From Nocardia vaccinii NBRC 15922 (lineage in GTDB: Bacteria > Actinomycetota > Actinomycetes > Mycobacteriales > Mycobacteriaceae), in contig NZ_BDCC01000083.1 of NCBI RefSeq assembly GCF_001613305.1, forward strand, positions 1 through 44,673: 44,673 nucleotides of DNA, given 5' to 3'. Below the pieces are notes generated by a model, which worked only from the letters and a program-made list of their open reading frames with translations, made no database searches and was not told the DNA's origin. Made by a program: the position numbers and the translations under genes. The stretch's first letter is position 1. Every line of letters starts with the position of its first letter. Shown in pieces: positions 37,442-44,673 of the stretch.

Positions 37442-38341
37442 TCAGCCGTCGACGGTGTCCAGGATCTGGTCGGTGGTGGTCACCAGGCGTGCCGCGCCCG
37501 TGCGGATCACGTCGCGGCAGCCCGCTGACGCGGCCGAAGTGATCGGTCCTGGGACCGCGGCCACAGGCCGGTGTAGGCGGGTGGCCCAGTGCACGGTGTT
37601 GCCGGCACCGCTGCGCAGTCCTACCTCGCACACGAGCACCCCCGCCGACAGAGCCGCTACGATTCGATTCCGCGCCAGGAACCGGGATTTCGCCGGCGCA
37701 GTACCGGGCGGATACTCCGAGATCACCAGCCCGGTCTCCGCGATCCGCGCCAGCAGCTGGTCACGTGCCGCCGGGTAGGGGCGGTCGAGCCCGCACGGCA
37801 GGACTGCGATGGTCGGGGCCTGTTCGGTCAAGGCTGCGGCGTGTGCGGCTGCGTCGATACCGAACGCGGCGCCACTGACCACGACCCGCCCCCGGCGAGC
37901 CAGGTCGCTGGCGAACTCGTGGGTGACGCGCTTGCCGTAGCCAGTCGCGACGCGGGACCCGACGACCGCGATCGTGTGGGACGCGAACAGATCCGGCTCC
38001 TGCGTGCCGCGTACCCACAGCGCGATCGGCGCGTGCACGTCCTCGCCGAGCCCGTCGAGGTCGGCCAGGCGTGCGGGCCAGACCGGATCGTCGCGGGTGA
38101 GCAACCGTCCACCCATCACCGCGGTCCGGAACAGGTCGTCGTCGGCGCGCTCCCAATCCCGGAGGCTATAGCGGGCATCGATCACCCCGCTGACGACCCG
38201 GTTCGCGGCCTCGACCGGGCCGTGCGCGTGCACGAGTTCAGCGACCATCCCCGGCGCGGACACCGAGACCCGCGACAGCAAAGCCCACGCACGATGCCGG
38301 CGCGAATCACGGGCCTCGGCAGTGTCGGTCCTGGACTGCAC
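37442..38341 (-). CDS. dprA: DNA-processing protein DprA (Rossmann-like ssDNA-binding protein)
   Basis: A 299-residue protein from GTG 38341, preceded by GAGAGGAGAG; the longer open frame continues antisense through GATase 2 and is a shadow. DprA motifs: IAVVGSRVATGYGKRVTHEF (123-142), VVVSGAAFGIDAAAHAAAL (153-171), VLPCGLDRPYP (180-190), SRFLARNRIVAALSAGVLVCE (219-239), SGAGNTVHWA and VAAVPGPI. DprA binds single-stranded DNA and loads RecA; on conjugative elements it may protect or process the incoming strand. It stands between amidoligase pairs 1 and 2 in the same orientation. No C-terminal winged helix is present, so it is a core-only form. Confidence 0.93.
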   Translation of the reverse strand: MQSRTDTAEARDSRRHRAWALLSRVSVSAPGMVAELVHAHGPVEAANRVVSGVIDARYSLRDWERADDDLFRTAVMGGRLLTRDDPVWPARLADLDGLGEDVHAPIALWVRGTQEPDLFASHTIAVVGSRVATGYGKRVTHEFASDLARRGRVVVSGAAFGIDAAAHAAALTEQAPTIAVLPCGLDRPYPAARDQLLARIAETGLVISEYPPGTAPAKSRFLARNRIVAALSAGVLVCEVGLRSGAGNTVHWATRLHRPVAAVPGPITSAASAGCRDVIRTGAARLVTTTDQILDTVDG

Positions 38342-38418
38342 AGTGGACTCTCCTCTCGGTGAACGGACGCGAACGAGCAAGACGCACCGCCCGGCGCGGG
38401 TAATCCGGGTCCTGGCTC

Positions 38419-39189
38419 TCAAGCGGTGAGGTACTCGTCCAGGTCGGCGTATCGGTCGCGGCCGTGCAGGTCGCAGCATTCGCAATGCGGGAAGGTGCGC
38501 AAGCACTCGGCGCAGAATCCGCAGTAGGTGCAGTGCGACCCGGGCCGTTCGGGGTCGTACTCGCCGCAGTCCAGGCAGTACACCTCGTCCTCGATGCTGT
38601 AGTTGCCGCCGTAGAAGCCGGGCGGTGTGCGGTAGGACAGGTTCGAATACCAGATCCCGTCCTCGGTCCGGAAGCCTGCGTGTTCGTTGAACACGTAGGC
38701 GCGCTGTGCGAAGGCGGGATCGACAGTGAGCAGCACCATCTTGTCGGTTCCGAGCCACCGCTCGAGCAGCCCCCGCCCAGTGGGGGAGTCCAGTGACCCG
38801 AACGGCTGGGTGGGCAGGAAGTCCTCGGCGGCGATGCGGGTATCCGACCGGTAATCCCCGCGTTTCGGGTGCATGGTGGCAGGCAGGATCCCGTTGTGCG
38901 CGAGCACGGTTCGCTCGTCCCCGCCGACGGCGAAGGGGTGACAGTTGTCTGGTTCGATTGGTCCGTGGGTGGCCAGGCGGGAATGAAACAACGCCGCACC
39001 CTCGGGGTGTTCGGCTCGCACAGCGGCGAATTCGCTGATCACCGTTTCCGGATTCAGACCCCGGCCGACCAGGACCCGGTCTGCGGCGATGACGGCGTAG
39101 CCGTGGCCGTGCGGGTTGGCGCGGGCTCCGCCGTGCAGGGCGTTGAGGTCGGGTGCGATGCTGGGGGCGAGGTAGGTCAGGATGCACAT
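38419..39189 (-). CDS. Class II glutamine amidotransferase with C-terminal zinc ribbon (pair 2)
   Basis: A 256-residue protein from ATG 39189 with Cys2 next to the initiator Met. Motifs: ANPHGHGYAV, FHSRLATHG, NCHPF, LAHNG and YRSDTRIAAEDF, in the same positions as copy 1. The zinc region has CLDCGEYDPERPG, HCTYCGFCAEC and CECC. Overall similarity to copy 1 is high but far from identity, so the duplication is old or the copies came separately. The start overlaps the ligase end by 13 bp. A glutaminase activity feeding the adjacent ligase is expected. The next gene downstream is dprA, 77 bp away. Confidence 0.92.
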   Translation of the reverse strand: MCILTYLAPSIAPDLNALHGGARANPHGHGYAVIAADRVLVGRGLNPETVISEFAAVRAEHPEGAALFHSRLATHGPIEPDNCHPFAVGGDERTVLAHNGILPATMHPKRGDYRSDTRIAAEDFLPTQPFGSLDSPTGRGLLERWLGTDKMVLLTVDPAFAQRAYVFNEHAGFRTEDGIWYSNLSYRTPPGFYGGNYSIEDEVYCLDCGEYDPERPGSHCTYCGFCAECLRTFPHCECCDLHGRDRYADLDEYLTA

Positions 39190-40271
39190 GCCAGTTCCTC
39201 CAGTTCGGTCAGCAGCGGGGTGTAGGCGGGGCGGGCGCGCAGCCACGTGGTGAACGCGGTCCATTCCCAGCCGCGGCGGCGGGCGACGTCAGCGGCGGTG
39301 AGGGTGCGGGTGTATTCGACGGTGGCGTCGACGAACCCGAGCGCGGCCTGAACCTGTTGCGGGTGCAGGGAACTGGCGAAGATCCGCACCTCGAAGGTGT
39401 CCTCGGGCTCGGCGTTGACCGCCTGCAAACGCCCGAACCCGCGCTCGCCCTTGACGATCCGAGCGGTCCGCGACCGCGCGGTGGTCGTGAAACTCGCCCA
39501 CTCGTCCGGATCCCGTCGCGCCAGCGTCGTGGCGTGGGATTCGTTGCGGTACAGCAGTTTCAGCCACCGATACGCGTGCGCTGGAGAGGTGAACCCGGCC
39601 CGGGACACGTGCACGTGCAGCCCGACGTGGCGGTCGGTGTATGCGCCGTGCGCGGCGAGGTCCGGCAGCAGATCCCACGGGAATCGTTCGAGCGCGAACG
39701 CGTAGTCCATGGGATGGGTGACGAGTTCGAAACCGCACCCGATCGAAGAGTCTTCTTTCAGATAGCCCAGACCGCCGAGCCGGTCCAGGGCCAAGTCGAT
39801 GCACGCGTCCAGGGCCCAGGGCTCGATTTTGATCTCGAGTTCGAATCCGAGGAACACCGGGCCGGGGCCGTGGAATCGGGGTGCGGGTTTGTAGAAGTAG
39901 TCGTGGACCCGCTCATCGTCACGGGTTCCGTAGCCGCAGGACGCGCACCGGGTGTGGTCCTCTGCGAGCAGGGTGTAGCAGTTCGTGCATTCCTCGTAGC
40001 GGGTCGAGCAGCCCTCGCACACCACCTCGTCGTTGTCGAGGGAGAACGTGCTCTCGTCGTAGCGGTCGCAGCGAACACACAACCGGTAGCCCGCGCAGCA
40101 GTCCTCACACACGTCGCTGTCACTGGTAGTGGGGTACAGGACCGCGGCGGGCCACTCGCACTCCGCGCACACCGGCCGGTCTGCGCAGTCCGGGCACAAG
40201 CCGGAGTCGGGAGGGTCGTCGGGCAGCGCGGCAGAACAGTTGCGGCACTGCACCTCAGCGGACACGGGCAT
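39177..40271 (-). CDS. Amidoligase with N-terminal zinc-ribbon array (pair 2)
   Basis: A 364-residue protein from ATG 40271 with AAGGAAGG ahead. It is shorter than copies 1 and 3 because the N-terminal array has fewer ribbons (CRNC, CPDC, CAEC, CEDC, CVRC, CEGC, CTNC, CASC within residues 9-112). Catalytic part: VFLGFELEIK (Glu144, Glu146), GYLKEDSSIGCGFELVTHPMD in pattern (Asp174, Glu182), VGLHVHVSRAGFTSP (His219, His221) and DTFEVRIFASSLHP. GS-like amidoligase assignment as for copy 1. The end reads ELACAS and contains the amidotransferase start. The linker HDYFYKPAPRFHGPGPVFLG before the core is nearly the same in all three copies, a good marker of common descent. Confidence 0.88.
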   Translation of the reverse strand: MPVSAEVQCRNCSAALPDDPPDSGLCPDCADRPVCAECEWPAAVLYPTTSDSDVCEDCCAGYRLCVRCDRYDESTFSLDNDEVVCEGCSTRYEECTNCYTLLAEDHTRCASCGYGTRDDERVHDYFYKPAPRFHGPGPVFLGFELEIKIEPWALDACIDLALDRLGGLGYLKEDSSIGCGFELVTHPMDYAFALERFPWDLLPDLAAHGAYTDRHVGLHVHVSRAGFTSPAHAYRWLKLLYRNESHATTLARRDPDEWASFTTTARSRTARIVKGERGFGRLQAVNAEPEDTFEVRIFASSLHPQQVQAALGFVDATVEYTRTLTAADVARRRGWEWTAFTTWLRARPAYTPLLTELEELACAS

Positions 40272-40300
40272 GACAGGTCGCCTTCCTTTCCAGAGACGAC

Positions 40301-40348
40301 GACGGCCCCGCACCCGAGCCGGAAAGATCGGGTACAGGGGCCGGCGTC
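40301..40348. repeat. Intergenic hairpin upstream of amidoligase 2
   Basis: ACCCGA (40312-40317) pairs with TCGGGT (40328-40333) around a 10-nt loop. The stem extends, with bulges, through GGCCCC (40304-40309) and GGGGCC (40337-40342). It lies between the GATase 3 stop and ligase 2. Imperfect, but placed like the stems before ligases 1 and 3. Confidence 0.5.
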
Positions 40349-40418
40349 AACGAATGCGAAGGGTGGGTCGGTGCACGACCGGCCCGGAAGTCGGCGGTTC
40401 AGGCCGTGCTCGACGCGG

Positions 40419-41171
40419 TCAGGAGCGGATGAGCCCGCTCGATCCAGGCGTGAGTGAGCTACGCCGGGAAGTCAGCGAGTAGCAGTCGCAGTCAGCGAAG
40501 TCGGATAGGCAGATGAAGCACCAGCCGCATCGGCCGCAGTACCGGCTTCCCGGTTGGGGGCCGTGGGTACGGCAGTACCGGCACGCGCCGCGCCACGAGA
40601 TCGGTGGGCGGGGTTGGTAGCCGGTGTTGGAGTACCAGATCCCCGATTCCCAGATGCCGAGGTGTTCGTTGAACACATACGAGCGGTGCGTGTAGGAGGG
40701 GTCGAGGGTCAGCAGGACGAGTTTGCTGCGGCCGAGCCATGATTCCAGGCCCCGGAACCCGCGCCGGGTATCGATCGACCCGAACGGTTGCGCGGGCAGG
40801 TAGTCCTCGGCGGCGATCCGGGTGTCCGACCGCGGATCGTACGGGCCCGGGTGCACCCGCTGGGGCAGGGTTCCGTTGTGCGCCAACCAGGTTCGCTCAT
40901 CACCACCGAGCGAGAAAGGGTGACAGTTCCCGATACTGATGGCGCCGCGGGTGGCCCACCGGGAATGGAACACCGCCGGCCCGTCCGGGTATTCGTTCCG
41001 GGCACGGGCGAATTCGGCGATCACCTGATCGGCGTTCATCCCATGCCCGGTGATGATCCGCGTGCCGGCGTGCACGGCCCAGCCGTGGCCGTCGCGGTTG
41101 ACGCTCGCTCCGACCGCTAGCGCCGGGAGGTCCGGCACCACACCGCCGGGCAGGAATGTCAGGAGGCACAT
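40419..41171 (-). CDS. Class II glutamine amidotransferase with C-terminal zinc ribbon (pair 3)
   Basis: A 250-residue protein from ATG 41171, again Met-Cys2 (MCLLTF). Motifs: VNRDGHGWAV, FHSRWATRG, NCHPF, LAHNG and PRSDTRIAAEDY. All residues of an active Ntn glutaminase are kept. The zinc region is the most diverged: CRYCRTHGPQPG, YCGRCGWCFIC, CDC. The protein ends with a Ser/Arg-rich tail, not conserved in copies 1 and 2. The start overlaps ligase 3 by 13 bp, as in the other pairs. The probable product, ammonia, would be used by ligase 3. Confidence 0.92.
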   Translation of the reverse strand: MCLLTFLPGGVVPDLPALAVGASVNRDGHGWAVHAGTRIITGHGMNADQVIAEFARARNEYPDGPAVFHSRWATRGAISIGNCHPFSLGGDERTWLAHNGTLPQRVHPGPYDPRSDTRIAAEDYLPAQPFGSIDTRRGFRGLESWLGRSKLVLLTLDPSYTHRSYVFNEHLGIWESGIWYSNTGYQPRPPISWRGACRYCRTHGPQPGSRYCGRCGWCFICLSDFADCDCYSLTSRRSSLTPGSSGLIRS

Positions 41172-42373
41172 GCCAGGTCCACCTCTCCCAGACGCTGCGC
41201 CAGCGGCGCGTAGGTGTCGGTACGCGCACGCACCCAGTGGGTGAACCGCGGCCAGTCCCAACCCTGATGACGCGTGATGTCGTGTGAAGTGATTACGCGG
41301 GTGTACTCGACCGACGCGGCCACGAACCCGAGCGCGGCCTGCACCCGGACCGGGTCCAGGGATCCGGCGAACACCCGCACTTCGAGGGTGTGGCGGGGGT
41401 GCGGGTTCACTGCCTGGTAGCGGTCCACGTCGGTGCCGTGTGGGTGACCTTTGGCGGTGTCCTTGATCGCGCCCCGCGCCTGCGGGGAAAACCGTGCGTA
41501 TCGGGAGCGGCGGCCCGCGAGGTCGGTCACCGCGGTCTCGTTGCGGTACAGGAACGTCGCCCACCGGTAGATGTGCGCGGGGGAGGAGAACCCGGCGCGC
41601 GAGGCGTGCACGTGCAGCCCGACCCGCCGGTCGGAAACGCAGCCCAGCGCGGACAGCTCACCTAATATGTCCCAGGGGAACTCGCGGATCGCGAACGGGT
41701 AGTCCATCGGGTGGGTGACCAACTCGAACCCCGCCGGTTCGATCGAGGAATCGTTCTTCAGATACGCCAGCCGCCCGACCGCGTCGGCCACCGCGGACAC
41801 CGCCCGGTCGCGGCATCGTTGGGGGACAATGATTTCCAGCTCCATCCCCAAATACAGAGGCCCGTCACCATGGAAGCGGGGATCGGGCTTGTAGCTGTAG
41901 TTCCACACCTCCGCACCCGAATGACACGCATCACACACGCTGTAGTCCGGCAGCAGCGTGCCACACTCCTCACACACGGCGAACCCGGCCGCGCAACCGT
42001 CGCAGACGCGGCGCCCGCCGGACACATACCGCGTCGTCGCTGCCCACAGCGCGCAGGTGCTGCACCGGTCGAAGTGGCGGTTCGCGCACACCGCGCACAC
42101 GGTGACCGCGCCGAGGGCGGGAACCTGGTTGTCGCTGTAGCGGCCACAATGCGCGCACACCGCGACCCCGGCCACGCACCCACCGCACCAGGACCCCGCA
42201 TCCGAGGTCACCACCAACTCGCGGCTCGGGGCTCGGCACCGATCACACCACGCCATCCTGGAAAGACATGCGGTACACACGGTTTCGTTCTCGGCGGTGT
42301 CGTGACGGACACCAGCAGTTCGCGAGCCGCACAGCGCGCACGGCGGCGCGAGGGACACCGACAGATAGGGCAT
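41159..42373 (-). CDS. Amidoligase with N-terminal zinc-ribbon array (pair 3)
   Basis: A 404-residue protein from ATG 42373 with GTTTGGAGG ahead. The N-terminal array (12-150) has CALC, CTAC, CDRC, CGGC, CAHC, CAVC, CSTC, CDGC, CEEC and CDAC. Catalytic part: LYLGMELEII (Glu178, Glu180), AYLKNDSSIEPAGFELVTHP in pattern (Asp208, Glu217), VGLHVHASRAGFSSP (His254, His256) and HTLEVRVFAGSL. It belongs to the same GS-like amidoligase family and is the most divergent of the three. It ends DLACAS, encoding the amidotransferase start. A perfect hairpin sits 39 bp upstream of its start, and a 150-residue gene lies beyond that. Confidence 0.88.
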   Translation of the reverse strand: MPYLSVSLAPPCALCGSRTAGVRHDTAENETVCTACLSRMAWCDRCRAPSRELVVTSDAGSWCGGCVAGVAVCAHCGRYSDNQVPALGAVTVCAVCANRHFDRCSTCALWAATTRYVSGGRRVCDGCAAGFAVCEECGTLLPDYSVCDACHSGAEVWNYSYKPDPRFHGDGPLYLGMELEIIVPQRCRDRAVSAVADAVGRLAYLKNDSSIEPAGFELVTHPMDYPFAIREFPWDILGELSALGCVSDRRVGLHVHASRAGFSSPAHIYRWATFLYRNETAVTDLAGRRSRYARFSPQARGAIKDTAKGHPHGTDVDRYQAVNPHPRHTLEVRVFAGSLDPVRVQAALGFVAASVEYTRVITSHDITRHQGWDWPRFTHWVRARTDTYAPLAQRLGEVDLACAS

Positions 42374-42411
42374 GGCGATCGCCTCCAAACAAAGGGATGC
42401 AGAAACGACGA

Positions 42412-42441
42412 ACGCCGTGACGGAGGGAACCGTCACGGCGT
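42412..42441. repeat. Perfect intergenic hairpin upstream of amidoligase 3
   Basis: ACGCCGTGACG (42412-42422) and CGTCACGGCGT (42431-42441) are perfect 11-bp arms with an 8-nt loop GAGGGAAC. It lies between the 150-residue gene's stop (42494) and ligase 3. Probable terminator or attenuator; an operator is possible. Confidence 0.65.
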
Positions 42442-42493
42442 CAACGACATCGACAAAGCAGGCCGCGGGGGTGCTCGCGCCTCTCATTAGGGG

Positions 42494-42946
42494 TCAGGGG
42501 GATCGAAACGCCTCGGGCGGTGCGAAGCTCACCGCGTACTGTCCGGGCATGGCGGTGATGACCAGCCAGCCGTCCCCTTGGGCGTAGTCGCGGATCAACT
42601 CGATCAGACTGCCGCCGTCCGGGAAAGGCTCGCCCAACTCGATGTACTCGGCGAAGTCGTCACCACCAACCGGGGTGCGCCCCAGCGCGGGACCGGTCCC
42701 CGGACCCCACCCCACCGCGTAAACCACCCTCGCCGGCCCATCGACCACGCGAGGGTCCGCGAGTTGGCGGGGCAGGCCGTTGCTGCGCACATAGATGCTG
42801 TTGTGTTTGGCCCAGACCAATGACGCGACCCCGGGCACACCCTCCTCGTGTTGAGCCAGCGACGGGGAATGCTCCCGCGCCCCGGCCGCGTGTTCCGCGA
42901 TCTCAAGGACTTCGCTCAGGGGGAAGAACAAATCGATCGATGCCAC
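42494..42946 (-). CDS. Hypothetical protein, 150 residues
   Basis: From GTG 42946 with AAGGAA ahead. Sequence blocks: SIDLFFPLSEVLEIAEHAAG, GVASLVWAKHNSIYVRSNGL, RVVYAVGWGPGTG and GWLVITAMPGQYAVSF. Alternating strands and helices suggest a compact alpha/beta domain. No catalytic motif or family is recognised. It heads the amidoligase series in transcription order, directly upstream of ligase 3, so it could be an accessory of that system or a general element gene. Confidence 0.8.
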   Translation of the reverse strand: MASIDLFFPLSEVLEIAEHAAGAREHSPSLAQHEEGVPGVASLVWAKHNSIYVRSNGLPRQLADPRVVDGPARVVYAVGWGPGTGPALGRTPVGGDDFAEYIELGEPFPDGGSLIELIRDYAQGDGWLVITAMPGQYAVSFAPPEAFRSP

Positions 42947-43135
42947 GGCGGCAATTCCTTCGCATTTCGGGATTGGATGGTTCGGACACACCGAGACCGC
43001 AACCGCCAGTAGTGCGGGCACGGTTCGGAACGGCATCGCACGCAAGGCATCCGGGACGTGCCCGGTTCGGCAAACTGCCTGCGGCGAAACCGAATTCGTT
43101 GCGGCATCACCTGAGCCAGATGAGCGCGTGAGGAT

Positions 43136-43690
43136 TCAGTGCGCTGGGCCGATGAACCGGCAGTGCGGATCGTGGTGCCCGGTGCAGGTGATGGTGCCCA
43201 GCGTTCGCGAGCGGATCGCCAGCTTGCGACGGGTGGTGGACTCAGCGTCATCGATCAGGGGACCGACGACGTCTTCGTAATAGTCGCGGCCAGAGTCGCC
43301 GACGGCAAGGAAACCGGCCTTGCGCCACATCCGCAGATACAGACCCACACCGGTGCTGTTGAGCGGCGCGGCGAGGCTGGTGGCCATCATCGCCGCAGCG
43401 ACTTCAGCCGCGGTGCCCGGGCGGGTATCGGCCCCTGCGGCAACACGTTCGAGCAACTCACGCGCGTGGCTGCGGTACACGAACTCGGTTGACATCACCC
43501 GATGAGTCGGCCTACACAGCCCATCGCTGTGCCACAACAAATCCCCCGCAGCAGGATGGCGTTTCTGCGCCCGGCCGATCTCATCCTCCATCCACTCCCG
43601 TTGGGCGAACAGCGCTTTCACAGTGGGTTCGATGTGCTCGAAGAGATCACGTAGGTCACCGCGCGGTGACGGTTCCGATTGAGGGGTCAC
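43136..43690 (-). CDS. Hypothetical protein, 184 residues
   Basis: From GTG 43690 with GAGGAG ahead. Blocks: DLRDLFEHIEPTVKALFAQR, LWHSDGLCRPTHRVMSTEFVY, ARELLERVAAGADTRPGTAAEV, VAAAMMATSLAAPLNSTGVG, LYLRMWRKAGF, and a C-terminus CTGHHDPHCRFIG with Cys/His residues that could bind metal. It is mostly helical with no recognised family. It is the first gene of the long minus-strand series, and the 190 bp between it and the next gene hold only weak stems. Possibly involved in regulation or replication; this is not shown. Confidence 0.78.
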   Translation of the reverse strand: MTPQSEPSPRGDLRDLFEHIEPTVKALFAQREWMEDEIGRAQKRHPAAGDLLWHSDGLCRPTHRVMSTEFVYRSHARELLERVAAGADTRPGTAAEVAAAMMATSLAAPLNSTGVGLYLRMWRKAGFLAVGDSGRDYYEDVVGPLIDDAESTTRRKLAIRSRTLGTITCTGHHDPHCRFIGPAH

Positions 43691-44041
43691 GGTCGGCTTC
43701 TCCTCGGTACAGGAGGGACAGAATGGGTGCGACTTGTGCACGCCGGGGCGACGAGCCGACAGCACGCGCAGAGCCCCTTGGTCCGGGTTTGTCGCTAGCG
43801 CCGAGGCTCTCGTCCCTGGGCTTGTCGTCTCACGGACGGAAGAACTTCTTCATATCGGCGGAAAGAGGGAGATCGGCGTGGGCAATGTGGTTGCGATAAG
43901 CGATCGGGCAGTCGATTCGCATAACGTGGCGTGCACGCGGCTGGACCACGCCGCTCGTCCGAAGCGCCCAGATGAAGTCCGGGCGCGGTATGGTGGTTGG
44001 TGCGAGGGACTGACCGGATTCACACGTGTCAGGAGTTCGTC
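43691..44041. promoter_or_regulatory. Divergent control region of the backbone series
   Basis: About 350 bp between the leftward 184-residue gene and the rightward HTH gene, with no supported gene inside. It must hold the promoter of the first minus-strand genes and that of the HTH gene. A TATGGT hexamer at 43989-43994 could be a -10 box for the rightward gene, but no matching -35 was chosen. Confidence 0.4.
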
Positions 44042-44623
44042 ATGGACGAGAATCGCCGCCCCCGCCCTGCTCGAGTACGTCGAGGATCATCGCCAGAAGT
44101 TGCGGCACGCCTACAACGTTCACGCCGCCGAGCCATGGATCGTCGCGCCGCAGAGCGTGAACGGGAAAAGATCGTCACTGCCGCAGTGCGGGACTACATC
44201 AACGCGTGGCACGCCATAGGGCTCGTGCAACAGCGACGTGACAAAGACATCGCCGACCTCAAACGCCGGATCCAGGATGTCACCACCGGTGCCGAGAACG
44301 AGATCGCCGACCACGAGAAGGCTCAGGCCCAAGCGGCTGCTGCAATCCACGAGCAAGGCCATACCGAGAACGAGATCGCCGAGCTACTTGAGGTCAGCTC
44401 CAAACATGCGCGACAACTGATCTCGGCAACTCGAAGAGCAGGAGCACAAAAGCCGGAGTCGAGGAAGCCGGATATAGCCCCAGGGTGGCCGCCCGTGTCC
44501 GGTGTACTTCCGTCCAGGGACACGCCACGGACTGTGAGCCCGAGCGTTCAACCGCACGTAAGCCAGGACGAACGGGCAGGTGTGCCGACCCAAAAGAAGC
44601 AAGAAATCGAACCACCGAGATGA
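44042..44623 (+). CDS. Hypothetical protein with coiled coil and HTH-like segment
   Basis: A 193-residue protein from ATG 44042, chosen for AGGAG 8 nt before it. The N-terminus is basic (ENRRPRPARVRRG); residues of about 40-105 are a charged helix (RDKDIADLKRRIQDVTTGAE); then GHTENEIAELLEVSSKHARQ looks like an HTH of the sigma-70 region 4/MerR-like kind. The C-terminus is disordered (Pro/Ser/Thr/Lys). Divergent from the long minus-strand series, it is well placed to regulate it. DNA binding is inferred from the HTH only. Confidence 0.75.
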   Translation: MDENRRPRPARVRRGSSPEVAARLQRSRRRAMDRRAAEREREKIVTAAVRDYINAWHAIGLVQQRRDKDIADLKRRIQDVTTGAENEIADHEKAQAQAAAAIHEQGHTENEIAELLEVSSKHARQLISATRRAGAQKPESRKPDIAPGWPPVSGVLPSRDTPRTVSPSVQPHVSQDERAGVPTQKKQEIEPPR

Positions 44624-44639
44624 GAAGAGGATCAGACTA

Positions 44640-44673
44640 ATGCCAACGGCTATCAATCCGGGTTTGCCATGTC
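44640..44673 (+). CDS. Start of a gene running off the right edge
   Basis: ATG 44640 follows AGAAGAGGAT and opens MPTAINPGLPC up to the window end, 17 bp after the previous stop. Only 11 codons are visible, so product and even reality are uncertain; it would be co-transcribed with the HTH gene. Confidence 0.4.
   Translation, partial: MPTAINPGLPC

Noticed and set aside
36091..37542. A 483-codon plus-strand frame over amidoligase 1
   Set aside because: It is antisense to the ligase, whose zinc and catalytic motifs are clear.
38342..39187. Extension of the dprA frame upstream through GATase 2
   Set aside because: The GTG at 38341 has a strong GAGAGGAGAG site and starts the DprA-like sequence; the upstream part is a shadow of the amidotransferase gene.
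1..44673. tRNA or rRNA genes and tRNA-type attachment sites
   Set aside because: None was recognised by eye; a covariance-model search would be decisive, and short tRNA fragments at element ends cannot be excluded.

Overview
The window is high-GC actinobacterial DNA. GTG starts are common, GA-rich Shine-Dalgarno sequences are clear, and the gene families (DUF574 methyltransferase, DUF4192, DUF2786, TraA-type MobF relaxase) are typical of Mycobacteriales. A Nocardia or Rhodococcus relative is my inference; no marker gene fixes the genus. The content is accessory DNA: the left 20 kb is a patchwork of cargo, and the right 24 kb is the backbone of a conjugative plasmid or integrative conjugative element.

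Left part (1-20.7 kb). It opens with the tail of an XRE-type regulator followed by small-molecule enzymes (NUDIX, HD hydrolase, GNAT). Next comes a CRISPR array of 10 identical type I-E-like repeats with no cas genes in view, which abuts the severed 3' end of a kinase-like gene. To its right are an intact P-loop kinase and a three-gene overlapping operon of tyrosine recombinase, small HTH protein and large zinc-ribbon recombinase-like protein, recalling the Tn554 layout. A less GC-rich stretch then holds an overlapping pair: a TauD-like Fe(II)/2-oxoglutarate dioxygenase and a HEPN-motif/zinc-ribbon protein. The remaining cargo is a HIT protein, a second P-loop kinase, gene remnants, an alpha/beta hydrolase, a PD-(D/E)XK-like coiled-coil protein with a possible partner, a frameshifted methyltransferase, a second NUDIX, a LOTUS-domain protein and small hypothetical genes.

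Right part (20.7-43.7 kb). All genes are on the minus strand, often overlapping or tightly spaced. Listed right to left in the direction of transcription they are: two hypothetical proteins; amidoligase + class II glutamine amidotransferase pair 3; pair 2; DprA; pair 1; a zinc-binding protein; a DUF2786-like fragment; DUF4192 and a CxCxC protein; a second DUF4192; a small protein; a ParB-like protein; SSB; a zinc-finger protein homologous to the relaxase C-terminus; a small membrane-like protein; a possible oriT; and a MobF relaxase/helicase of about 1850 residues with two coupled downstream genes. Several gene boundaries carry stem-loops, and a 246-bp nested inverted repeat lies between ssb and the zinc-finger gene.

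The most striking content is the set of three tandem amidoligase/glutamine-amidotransferase pairs. In each, the start and catalytic Cys codons of the amidotransferase lie inside the last codons of the ligase. The likely chemistry is ammonia released from glutamine and used by a glutamine-synthetase-like ligase; the acceptor is unknown. At the right edge a divergent HTH protein and the first codons of another gene begin.
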